Positions 42,595-49,723 of a DNA stretch of 58,407 bases are shown here, in pieces. Made by a program: the position numbers and the translations under genes. Each line of letters begins with the position of its first letter. Position 1 is the first letter of the stretch. Where the stretch lies: assembly GCA_044326545.1 (NCBI GenBank), contig JBIRBM010000013.1:1-58407 (forward strand), in the 5' to 3' direction. The DNA is from JANWJE01 sp044326545. Lineage in GTDB: Bacteria > Chlamydiota > Chlamydiia > Chlamydiales > Parachlamydiaceae. The notes under the pieces are model-generated. The model was not told the DNA's origin and searched no databases. It was given only the letters and a program-made list of their open reading frames with translations.

Positions 42595-43476
42595 ATGATG
42601 AGTTTGCTAAAATCAAGATGGGTGATCTTAGGAATCCTTCAAATCATCCCTTTATTCATCTGCTCTCAAGAAGAAATGCTCTATACGGGACCTGTTGTCC
42701 CCGATTCTATCCCCCCAAGAATCCCGATTGCCATGCCTCCCTTTTCTGAAGAAAAACAATCCTTAGATCGTTTTCCCCCTGGTGAGGAAAGAGAGGGGGA
42801 ATTTTCAACGCCATTGCTTTCTCCTTCATCGGTCAATCGTGGTGTAGAAAGCGAGTGGATAAGAGGAGACCAGGTCTCATCTGCTTTCTCTCCTATTTTA
42901 GAGTTCTGGTTTGGCCCTTTTTTAACTGCCGACTATTTTCCTCGGGATAAAATGTCAATTTGGTATCCCAGCGACCCTGACATCAATCGACAAATTTTAG
43001 ACAATTTTGAACAAGATTTTCTTAATGCTCAAAAAGGAGAATACAATCATTGGCGCAATAATCCTCGAGGGAGGTTAGCCCTGATTTTATTGCTTGATCA
43101 ATTTCCTCGTTATGTCTACCTTAATCGTCCTCAAGAATTTTTGACAGATCGGATGGCCAAAGCACTCGTTTTAGAAGCGATTCAAAAAGGGGAGGACAAA
43201 AAACTTTATCCGATTGAAAGGGCTTTCTTTTATTTGCCTTTGCAGCATGCTGAAGATTTGGAATTACAAGATCTTTCAGTTGCCTATTATCGGCAGCTAT
43301 GGATGGAGTCTTCAGAGCAGGTTAGGCCCCAGATAGAAGATTTTCTTAAAGGAGCTTTGTTGCATCGGCAGCAGATTGCTCGTTTTGGTCGGTTTCCTTA
43401 CCGTAACGCTATTTTGGGAAGAGAATCTACTCCTGAAGAAACAGAGTTTCTTCTCCAGATGAGAAACAGTAAATGA
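42595..43476 (+). CDS. DUF924 family protein with N-terminal signal-like segment
   Basis: A protein of unknown function in the DUF924 family, a helical, TPR-like fold. Start ATG 42595 (or 42598), preceded by AAGGAG at 7 bases; the frame opens earlier inside repeats. Residues about 5-20 (SRWVILGILQIIPLFIC) are a hydrophobic signal or anchor, followed by a proline-rich linker to about 95. The DUF924 domain follows: LEFWFGPFLTADYFP, MSIWYPSDPD, NPRGRLALILLLDQFPR, YPIERAFFYLPLQHAEDLELQ. DUF924 proteins usually lack the signal segment, so this version may be exported. It is inserted between efp and accB, which are adjacent in Chlamydia. Confidence 0.88.
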   Translation: MMSLLKSRWVILGILQIIPLFICSQEEMLYTGPVVPDSIPPRIPIAMPPFSEEKQSLDRFPPGEEREGEFSTPLLSPSSVNRGVESEWIRGDQVSSAFSPILEFWFGPFLTADYFPRDKMSIWYPSDPDINRQILDNFEQDFLNAQKGEYNHWRNNPRGRLALILLLDQFPRYVYLNRPQEFLTDRMAKALVLEAIQKGEDKKLYPIERAFFYLPLQHAEDLELQDLSVAYYRQLWMESSEQVRPQIEDFLKGALLHRQQIARFGRFPYRNAILGRESTPEETEFLLQMRNSK

Positions 43477-43488
43477 AAGGATACACAA

Positions 43489-44001
43489 GTGGAATTAAAG
43501 CATATTAAAGAGCTCATGGCTGCCATGGGTCGTACAGGAACAAAGCGTATCTCCTTAAAAAAAGAGAGCTTTGAATTAATGATTGAGAGGGATGACCATC
43601 CCGATGTTCGTTTTCCTGAGCATCAGATCGAGACCTCCGACGAAGTTTTCAAGCCATCCTCTGGATGGACTCGAGCAGATCAGGCTTTATCGCGCGGATC
43701 GGAGATGCCCGGTCGATCTGCTTATTCTCCCATTCCAAGTGAAAGACCTAAAGAAGATGTCGCAAGTGTGTATATCACATCTCCTATGGTGGGCACTTTT
43801 TATTCATCTCCTTCACCTGATGACCCCTCTTTCATCAAGGTTGGAGATAAAGTAGAGAAAAATCGCGTTGTTTGCATTATTGAAGCGATGAAGGTGATGA
43901 ATGAAATTAAAACTCACATTACAGGAACTGTTGTAGAAGTTCTTGTTGATTCAGGTCAACCTGTTGAATTTGGTACCAAACTCTTTCGAATTATCGAGTA
44001 A
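43489..44001 (+). CDS. accB: Biotin carboxyl carrier protein of acetyl-CoA carboxylase
   Basis: Carries biotin between the carboxylase and transferase halves of acetyl-CoA carboxylase, the first step of fatty acid synthesis. Starts with GTG at 43489 after AAAGG. The 170 residues begin ELKHIKELMAAMGRTG, continue through a variable linker, and end in the biotinyl domain (ITSPMVGTFYSSPSPDDPSF, then IIEAMKVMNEI with the biotinylated lysine). accC follows after 10 bases. Confidence 0.96.
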   Translation: MELKHIKELMAAMGRTGTKRISLKKESFELMIERDDHPDVRFPEHQIETSDEVFKPSSGWTRADQALSRGSEMPGRSAYSPIPSERPKEDVASVYITSPMVGTFYSSPSPDDPSFIKVGDKVEKNRVVCIIEAMKVMNEIKTHITGTVVEVLVDSGQPVEFGTKLFRIIE

Positions 44002-44011
44002 ATCATCTATT

Positions 44012-45373
44012 ATGCAAAAAGTTCTTATAGCGAATCGAGGCGAAATCGCCGTTCGGATCATCCGAGCTTGTCATGACTTAGGTCTTCAAACAGTGGCTGT
44101 TTATTCACAAGCTGATGCTGAAGCGCTCCATGTGCTTCATGCAGATGAGGCCATTTGTATTGGTGAAGCACCTTCTCATAAATCTTATCTTAAAATTCCC
44201 AATATTCTATCTGCCTGTGAAATTACAGGCGCTGATGCGATACATCCGGGGTATGGTTTTTTAAGTGAAAATGCCAATTTTGCTTCCATTTGTGAAAGCT
44301 GCGGTCTTAATTTCATAGGCCCTTCTCCGAGAGCGATTGCTCTTTTAGGTGATAAAGCAAAGGCTAAAGCGACTGCAAAAGCGGCAGGGTGTCCCGTTAT
44401 CCCAGGTTCTAATGGTGTTGTTGTTGACCTGGTACATGGTCTGCATGATGCCAAAAAATTAGGATTCCCTATTTTTATCAAAGCTGTTGCAGGCGGAGGG
44501 GGGAAGGGGATTCGTATTGCGCACAACGAAGAGGAATTTACTAAACAGTTTGCCGCAGCTCGGACAGAGGCGGAGGTGAGTTTTGGCAATCCAGATGTTT
44601 ATCTAGAAAAGATGATCATGAACCCTCGTCATATTGAGGTGCAGGTTCTTGGTGATAAACATGGAAATTATCTCCATCTAGGAGAGCGTGATTGTACAAC
44701 TCAAAGACGCCGACAGAAGTTGATTGAAGAGGCTCCAAGTCCTGTTTTATCAGATAAATTACGCAATAAAATTGGACAAGCCGCTGTGAGCGTCGTTAAA
44801 GCTGCAAATTATTACTCTGCGGGAACAGTTGAATTTCTCTTAGATAAAGATCAAAATTTTTATTTTATGGAGGTCAATACCCGTATCCAAGTTGAGCATA
44901 CTGTGACCGAAGAGTTAACCGGAATAGATCTTGTGTTAGAGCAGTTGCGCATCGCTCAAGGCGCTAAGCTGCAAATCAAGCAAAGACATGTTGAGTTTGA
45001 CGGACATGTGATTCAATTTCGAATTAACGCAGAAAATCCTTCCCAGAATTTTACACCATCTCCTGGAAAATTAGAATATTATTTACCTCCTGGGGGGCCA
45101 CACGTTCGCGTTGACAGTGCATGTTATTCTGGTTATTCAATTCCCCCCAATTACGACTCAATGATTGCCAAATTAATTGTCAAGGGAAGGGATCGTACTG
45201 AAGCGATTGCCATAGGGAAGCGAGCTTTGCGTGAGTTTCATATCGGAGGCGTTTATTCTACCATCGACTTCCATTTACACATGCTTGATGATCCAAAATT
45301 CATTAATGCTGATTTTGATTTAACCTATGTTGACAATCTGATTGCTGAAGGGCATCTTTTTGAAAAACAATAA
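44012..45373 (+). CDS. accC: Biotin carboxylase subunit of acetyl-CoA carboxylase
   Basis: Carboxylates the biotin on AccB using ATP and bicarbonate. The ATG at 44012 gives the canonical start MQKVLIANRGEIAVRIIRA; the frame is open from 43943 inside accB. Motifs: HPGYGFLSEN, KAVAGGGGKGIRI (ATP grasp), ERDCTTQRRRQKLIEEAPSP, EVNTRIQVEH (metal and substrate site), and the C-terminal domain. At 453 residues it has normal length. It ends the rpe-efp-(DUF924)-accB-accC string. Confidence 0.97.
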   Translation: MQKVLIANRGEIAVRIIRACHDLGLQTVAVYSQADAEALHVLHADEAICIGEAPSHKSYLKIPNILSACEITGADAIHPGYGFLSENANFASICESCGLNFIGPSPRAIALLGDKAKAKATAKAAGCPVIPGSNGVVVDLVHGLHDAKKLGFPIFIKAVAGGGGKGIRIAHNEEEFTKQFAAARTEAEVSFGNPDVYLEKMIMNPRHIEVQVLGDKHGNYLHLGERDCTTQRRRQKLIEEAPSPVLSDKLRNKIGQAAVSVVKAANYYSAGTVEFLLDKDQNFYFMEVNTRIQVEHTVTEELTGIDLVLEQLRIAQGAKLQIKQRHVEFDGHVIQFRINAENPSQNFTPSPGKLEYYLPPGGPHVRVDSACYSGYSIPPNYDSMIAKLIVKGRDRTEAIAIGKRALREFHIGGVYSTIDFHLHMLDDPKFINADFDLTYVDNLIAEGHLFEKQ

Positions 45374-45660
45374 AAATCCGTCTCCATTTTTAGTGAATCA
45401 TTTTAGCTTTCGATGATGATTTTTATTTATTTAATTTTATCTTTATTCTTTCTTAATTGGTTTCAGTCATAAATATATTCATTCAAGCCCAAATAGACTG
45501 TTTGAAGCTTGAATAAATACTCCTCTTACGGAAAAACGAGCAAAAAAAGGAGTGAGAGATAGTGAAGAATCAGCTTCTTAGAGGCTATTTTTCGAAAAAA
45601 TCATGCTCTCTCTTTTTGTGGAGTTTGCTCTAACAATTTAATGATTTAATGGAGAGTCTA
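45374..45660. other. Spacer after accC
   Basis: About 290 AT-rich bases. It contains a palindrome (45476-45519, listed) and a loose inverted pair (GGAGTGAGAGA and TCTCTCTTTTTGTGGAG, about 45551-45625). No gene is supported; the promoter of the secreted-protein gene is expected here. Confidence 0.4.
45476..45519. repeat. Stem-loop, 13-bp arms
   Basis: TATTCATTCAAGC and GCTTGAATAAATA pair with one mismatch; inside, CAAA and TTTG pair around ATAGACTG. The loop contains CCCAAATAG as in the family A core, so it may be a decayed family A copy. Confidence 0.55.
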
Positions 45661-46374
45661 ATGAATCGTCTATCCCTCAATTTATTTTTCAGCTGTCTTT
45701 GCAGTTTCTTTTTCATTGCAACCTCTAGTTTTGCTACGGCAAATGAAGAGGCAACAGAGCCTTTTCCTAAAGTCATCAAAGTCGATGAGAAAAAAGAAGC
45801 GCCCACCGAAATGTCTGATTCTTCTTTTTTAATCGAAACAATTGGGGGTCAAAGAGGGATAAGTGATGCTGATTATCTAAAGAGAATTCACGCAAATAGT
45901 TATTACCATCTTGTGGCATTTTCGGATAACGGTGATGTTGTGCAACTGCATGATGGTTCTAAATGGCAAGTTGAGGCTAGTGGGCGCCAACAGGTGTTGT
46001 ATTGGGCAAAAAGCGATGAGATTTTCATTAAGCCTTGCATCTCTTGGTTTTCATCGAATCAATATGTTTTGCATAATCGAACACTCAATCAAGTGGTAAA
46101 AGTCAATATCAAGAGTGCGCCACTTCCTATGGGGGCTTATACTCTGCGGGTGGTGAATATAGAACCGTATGATCGCCTCGTCTTGTTGAGTGATCATACT
46201 GTTTGGCAGGTTGGACCTGACTCTAATTTTTCGAGATGGAGAATTGGACAGCGGGTGTTTGCCGGGGTTAATAATCAATGGCGAACAGCACCTTATCCAC
46301 AGATTCTGATTAATGTCGACATCCCGGGAAATCCTTTTAGCCCGGTGATTTTTTACGGGTATCCTGCTGAGTAA
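45661..46374 (+). CDS. Secreted hypothetical protein with two W-Q-V repeats
   Basis: Not a family I recognise. ATG at 45661 is preceded by GGAG at a good distance (the frame opens at 45649). The N-terminus is a signal peptide (LNLFFSCLCSFFFIATSSFA, cleavage near ATA/NEE), so the protein is exported to the periplasm or outer membrane. A proline/acid-rich linker follows, then two similar beta-rich units: VQLHDGSKWQVEASG (near residue 100) and VLLSDHTVWQVGPDS (near 180), each a short 'D-G/H-x-x-W-Q-V' hairpin. Followed by a stem-loop terminator. Confidence 0.78.
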   Translation: MNRLSLNLFFSCLCSFFFIATSSFATANEEATEPFPKVIKVDEKKEAPTEMSDSSFLIETIGGQRGISDADYLKRIHANSYYHLVAFSDNGDVVQLHDGSKWQVEASGRQQVLYWAKSDEIFIKPCISWFSSNQYVLHNRTLNQVVKVNIKSAPLPMGAYTLRVVNIEPYDRLVLLSDHTVWQVGPDSNFSRWRIGQRVFAGVNNQWRTAPYPQILINVDIPGNPFSPVIFYGYPAE

Positions 46375-46417
46375 AGTCAGTCGCAATCTCCATGACACCC
46401 GGATCACTTCAAAAAAT

Positions 46418-46444
46418 GAATTGATCTTGGTGTAAGATCAATTC
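46418..46444 (+). terminator. Stem-loop after the secreted-protein gene
   Basis: GAATTGATCTT, loop GGTGT, AAGATCAATTC: a perfect 11-bp stem 43 bases after the stop. An A-rich, not U-rich, stretch follows on the plus strand. Confidence 0.6.
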
Positions 46445-46481
46445 GTCAGTTCATTAAAAAAAAGATGTATTTCATGATAAT

Positions 46482-46523
46482 CAATTTTATACATATCGAT
46501 CTGATTGTTTATGTATAAAATTG
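46482..46523. promoter_or_regulatory. 13-bp perfect inverted repeat upstream of the Inc-like gene
   Basis: CAATTTTATACAT and ATGTATAAAATTG are exact complements separated by 16 bases, ending 27 bases before the ATG at 46551. It may be an operator, a leader hairpin, or contain a -10 box (TATAAA, 46514) for the gene downstream. Confidence 0.5.
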
Positions 46524-46550
46524 AATAACCGATAGAGGAGTCTAGTTATT

Positions 46551-47522
46551 ATGGTCAATTTTAATCCGACAGCTTCCAGTCATGCCGGAGCGGCTTGGGG
46601 TAACCAAAACCAACCGTTATCAGCATTTGTCAAAACCGTTTCTGCTGTTGCTCTGCTTTCATTAAGTCTTTTAACAGCCAATTTGTTAGATCGACATCAC
46701 CCAGCGCTTGCAACAGGTATTCGTCTGGTTGTCGGGGCTTGTGCTTTGACGTGGATTTTCAGTGCAGGTACTCGTCTGGCTATCGGGGCGCTTGCTTTGA
46801 CTTGGATTTTCAATAAATGCTTTGAGTCTTCCCATAATCCAACGCATGTTCCACCTCCGCATGTTCCACCTCGGAATGTTCCATCTCCGCATGTTCCACC
46901 TCGGAATGTTCCATCTCGGAATGTTCCACCTCATTCTCCTCGAGGTAATAATAGCCATCTGCCAGTTCTGTCAATTAGCCAATTGCATTCCCTTTGGAAT
47001 CAAGAACCAACGATGAACCTAGCTCCATTAAACAGATCATTTCCATCTGTCAATCGTGTCGATTCAAATCCAGGAGAACCAACGATGAATCCAGCTCCAT
47101 TAAACAGATCATTTCCATCTGTTAATCCAGATTCTGTCTTCACTCAACCTTCTGCGCCAACTCAATCTTCCCGTGTTTATCCGGCTCCACGACAAGAAAC
47201 GATAAACCGATGTCCACCTAATCCTGTTTATCCGGTTCCACGAGAATCAATAGTTACATTAAACAGACCATTTCCATCTGTCAATCGTGTTGATTCAAAT
47301 CCAGGAGAACGAACGATGAACCGAGCTCCATCAGACAGAGATGGGCAGCCTCCAGGAGTGTTTCCAAGTAATGTCAATCGCTCTACTGCCCCTCCACAAT
47401 ATCGAGTAAGTCGTCAGTCATTTCCTTCTGTAGTACCGGCAAACTTAAGCGTAAATCAGAGTAATGATGATCAGAGTAATGATGCAAGGGTGTTATTTCC
47501 GGCAGCAGAGAGAAGATATTAA
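46551..47522 (+). CDS. Repeat-rich protein with bilobed hydrophobic domain, candidate Inc protein
   Basis: A 323-residue protein with no cleavable signal. Residues about 27-88 form a hydrophobic double-lobed region (VKTVSAVALLSLSLLTANLL, then GIRLVVGACALTWIF and TRLAIGALALTWIF) followed by a long hydrophilic tail: the architecture of chlamydial inclusion-membrane proteins secreted by type III secretion. The second lobe is an exact-length 17-residue duplication. Next come about six PP.VP pentapeptide units (HVPPR, NVPSP, NVPSR), then three copies of N-R-[SP]-F-P-S-V-N with flanking DSNPGE. So the protein has grown by internal duplication. An SD (GAGGAG) is 11 bases upstream. Inc identity is inference from architecture. 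Confidence 0.75.
   Translation: MVNFNPTASSHAGAAWGNQNQPLSAFVKTVSAVALLSLSLLTANLLDRHHPALATGIRLVVGACALTWIFSAGTRLAIGALALTWIFNKCFESSHNPTHVPPPHVPPRNVPSPHVPPRNVPSRNVPPHSPRGNNSHLPVLSISQLHSLWNQEPTMNLAPLNRSFPSVNRVDSNPGEPTMNPAPLNRSFPSVNPDSVFTQPSAPTQSSRVYPAPRQETINRCPPNPVYPVPRESIVTLNRPFPSVNRVDSNPGERTMNRAPSDRDGQPPGVFPSNVNRSTAPPQYRVSRQSFPSVVPANLSVNQSNDDQSNDARVLFPAAERRY
46714..46815 (+). repeat. 51-bp tandem duplication inside the Inc-like gene
   Basis: Two units, 46714-46764 and 46765-46815, share CAGGTA.TCGTCTGG, TCGGGGC and GCTTTGAC.TGGATTTTCA. They encode two membrane-lobe segments. Confidence 0.85.
46846..46935 (+). repeat. 15-bp tandem repeats (PPxVP pentapeptides)
   Basis: Units such as CCTCCGCATGTTCCA and CCTCGGAATGTTCCA repeat about six times in frame. 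Replication slippage could vary the copy number between strains. Confidence 0.85.
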
Positions 47523-47529
47523 GATAAAT

Positions 47530-47566
47530 GATAAGTCTCGAGAGCATCATCACTTCGAGACTTATC
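47530..47566 (+). terminator. Terminator of the Inc-like gene
   Basis: GATAAGTCTCGA and TCGAGACTTATC form a perfect 12-bp stem 8 bases after the stop, followed by a T-rich stretch (CGTTTGTCTATTTTT). The rest of the gap to 47772 holds nothing I can support. Confidence 0.75.
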
Positions 47567-47772
47567 TGGTCGTTTGTCTATTTTTAGACCCTGCAAATTT
47601 GAGATAAGTTGAATTTCGTCCGCTTGAGGAAGGGGGAATGAGTGAATCTTTCATCCTCTGTTTACGATGTTTTGAGTCTTGGAGTTTGGTTAACCCAAAT
47701 TTAAGGATCCAACAAGATTGCCTAGGGGGCAATTCCATTCATTAAACATGTCGTTTGGAATCTCAACATCAC

Positions 47773-48117
47773 TCAATCATTTGATTGGTGAAGGCTTCCT
47801 TTAACTGCTATTTTTTCTTTATTCACATGTGTCTCATCGATTCCTGTCTGATAAATATGATGTAAGAGTTTCCATTCATCGAGATAGTCATGGATGGACT
47901 GGATCATTTTTTGTTTGTCTTCGCCATTGAAGTGGTCACAACATCCAATTTTTTCGATGATTTTATCGCCTAATCGATGTTGGTTATTTAATTTTTCGTC
48001 AATACTTAATTGAGCGTTTTTCTGAATTGCAATACAATCTTCTCCAAATTTTTTAGCTATCGCAACCCATTCATTAGCTTCATGTTTAATTTCTTGACAA
48101 CAGTGTTTTTCATTCAT
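47773..48117 (-). CDS. Hypothetical cytosolic protein, 114 aa
   Basis: Not recognised. A hydrophilic, helix-rich protein with paired cysteines at HCCQE near the start and IGCCDHF in the middle, and histidines nearby, which might bind a metal. It has no signal peptide or membrane segment. A good SD (AAGGTG) lies 6 bases before the ATG. Monocistronic; the spacer upstream holds three repeat copies. Confidence 0.68.
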   Translation of the reverse strand: MNEKHCCQEIKHEANEWVAIAKKFGEDCIAIQKNAQLSIDEKLNNQHRLGDKIIEKIGCCDHFNGEDKQKMIQSIHDYLDEWKLLHHIYQTGIDETHVNKEKIAVKGSLHQSND

Positions 48118-48204
48118 ATGTCACCTTTATTTCTTGTGTTTAATTGATCGAACAATTTTTCTTCAAGCTAAATGAACGATGGAGGATCTCGATTTATCAC
48201 TCTT

Positions 48205-48277
48205 TTTTTGCGCAAGGTGAGTTGATCACTCAGCTTTCCCTTCAGCGCAAATAGCATTCCTGGTGCGTCAGGTGAGT
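48205..48277. repeat. Tandem family A ends (copies 14a/b)
   Basis: TTTTTGCGCAAGGTGAGT is followed directly by CTCAGCTTTCCCTTCAGCGC, AAATAGCATTCCTGGTGCGT and CAGGTGAGT, so two family A right ends sit side by side. Confidence 0.75.
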
Positions 48278-48373
48278 TTATAGCAGGTGTTGGTGTGTAG
48301 GAGGAGTGATTCATCATCGCATCATAAATTTTATGTTAATCTTTGTCAAATTTCTATTGATATCAACATGATT

Positions 48374-48412
48374 TTAGAGCCTCCTCAAAATTTTTGATGC
48401 GATGATTTGTTA
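48374..48412 (+). repeat. Family B repeat (copy 6)
   Basis: TTAGAGCCTCCTCAAAATTT then TTGATGCGATGATTTGTTA. Confidence 0.65.
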
Positions 48413-48462
48413 TTACAAATACAGGATACACTCATAAAAATTTTTCATGAGAGTGTCTCAAT

Positions 48463-48510
48463 ACTCACCTGATACAGCGACATCGCCTGCTCCCGGTGCG
48501 TCAGGTGAGT
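48463..48510. repeat. Short family A palindrome (copy 15)
   Basis: ACTCACCTGA and TCAGGTGAGT are perfect 10-bp terminal inverted repeats around a 28-base middle (CTGCTCCCGGTGCG part). It ends 10 bases before the LOG gene stop. Confidence 0.8.
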
Positions 48511-48519
48511 AAATAAAAG

Positions 48520-49209
48520 TTAAAAGTTCTTTATTGCACGCTCTCTTTGGTAGTGGCGTTCAATGCCATTGGCTACTTCTGCCGGATCGTCCGTGATCAG
48601 AAACATCTCGAGGTCTTTCGTGGAAATGCATCCTTGATTCACCATTGTTCCTTCTATCCATTTCAGCATGTCTACCCAGTAATCTTTTCCCATCAAATAG
48701 ATAGGGAATGGTTTAATTTTTTTTGTTTGGATGAGCGTTAACGCTTCAAAGAGCTCATCTAGCGTTCCAAATCCTCCAGGAAGAAAAACATAGCCTTGCG
48801 CGTAGCGGATAAACATGACTTTGCGTATAAAAAAGTAGCGAAAGCTCAGACGGTATTTGGGGTCGATAAATTGATTGGGCTCAGCTTCAAAAGGAAGGTC
48901 AATTGCAACTCCGCAAGAGCGTCCTTTAACTTGTTGCGCCCCTTTATTAGCCGCCTCCATAATTCCTGGGCCGCCCCCTGTGATGATCGCAAACCCTTTA
49001 CTGGCAATATGTCGGGCTACATCGACAGCTAGATTATAATAAATAGAATCGAGGGCTAGACGTGCTGATCCAAAAATGGAGACAGAAGGGCCTAAATTTG
49101 TCATGGTTTCAAACCCATCAACAAATTCGGACACAATTCGAAAGACGCGCCAAGAATCGTGGGTAAACACATCTTTATCGTTTTCGCTATCACCATCGTA
49201 TTGAATCAT
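48520..49209 (-). CDS. LOG-family nucleotide hydrolase (TIGR00730)
   Basis: Rossmann-fold protein of the 'lysine decarboxylase-like'/LOG family; members hydrolyse nucleoside 5'-monophosphates (in plants, cytokinin nucleotides). The 229 residues contain SIFGSARLALDS, ITGGGPGIMEAANKGA and the active-site motif PGGFGTLDELFEALT. The true substrate here is unknown; it is not a lysine decarboxylase. SD GAGG is 4-5 bases from the ATG. Monocistronic, with palindromic sequence on both sides. Confidence 0.9.
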   Translation of the reverse strand: MIQYDGDSENDKDVFTHDSWRVFRIVSEFVDGFETMTNLGPSVSIFGSARLALDSIYYNLAVDVARHIASKGFAIITGGGPGIMEAANKGAQQVKGRSCGVAIDLPFEAEPNQFIDPKYRLSFRYFFIRKVMFIRYAQGYVFLPGGFGTLDELFEALTLIQTKKIKPFPIYLMGKDYWVDMLKWIEGTMVNQGCISTKDLEMFLITDDPAEVANGIERHYQRERAIKNF

Positions 49210-49253
49210 GCATCCTCAAGCTACACATCTTGTTTTACAGAGTGTTTTAATAT

Positions 49254-49416
49254 TAGACTTCTTCGGAAACTTGCTTTGCTTGAAAAAATTGCCATTTTTG
49301 GCATCTTTTTTGTAAAATTTTTCGACCGTATGCACGCATATGCTCTCAAAATTTTCAAAACAATCTGCTCAAAAAGGGCAATTTTTTCAAGCAAAGCAAG
49401 TTTTCGAAGAAGTCTA
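49254..49416. repeat. 40-bp near-perfect inverted repeat
   Basis: Left arm 49254-49293 (starts TAGACTTCTTCGGAAACTTG) and right arm 49377-49416 (ends GTTTTCGAAGAAGTCTA) are complementary at 39 of 40 positions. The 83-base interior is partly self-complementary (TTTTTGGCATC..., AAAATTTT), so the whole unit can fold as a cruciform or long hairpin. It lies just upstream of the LOG gene start. Confidence 0.9.
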
Positions 49417-49456
49417 TTTGATGACCCGCGCCCTAGAATTCCCCTTAGAGTTTAGA

Positions 49457-49605
49457 GCTCACCTTACCTACAAAAAGTGCGATTTGGGTCGGAGCGAAAG
49501 CTCTCGCAAATGGCCAATATGGAGGAGATATTATCCCCTTTGCAAAAAGCTTTCAAGTCCAAGGCTTTGATTTTGCTCAAATCGCGACCCCTGCGGGGGT
49601 GAGGG
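49457..49605. repeat. Large family A palindrome (copy 16)
   Basis: The left arm (GCTCACCTTACCTACAAAAA, GTGCGATTTGGGTCGGAGCG) and right arm (TTTTGCTCAAATCGCGACCC, CTGCGGGGGTGAGG) pair; AAAGCTCTCGCAAATGG and CCTTTGCAAAAAGCTTTC add an inner stem around GGAGGAGATATTATCCCC. Immediately follows the 40-bp inverted repeat. Confidence 0.75.
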
Positions 49606-49723
49606 GATTTTAGAGCAACCTAATGCTGTGTCAAGCTTAAATTTTCGGATTGGACTCGCCGTCACAGTCGAAAGGCTAAAAAATAGGAGAAGCGGTGTTA
49701 AAAAATGAGGGAGAGGAGAGTCT

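Larger units (their letters stand above)
48118..48519. other. Spacer packed with repeats
   Basis: About 400 bases holding two overlapping family A copies (48205-48277), a family B copy (48374-48412) and a further short family A palindrome (48463-48510). Nothing else is seen. The promoter for the 114-aa gene must lie close to 48118-48200. Confidence 0.6.

Noticed and set aside
48520..49209. Lysine decarboxylase
   Set aside because: The PGGFGTLDE motif belongs to LOG proteins, which are nucleotide hydrolases despite the old name; no PLP-binding lysine motif is present.
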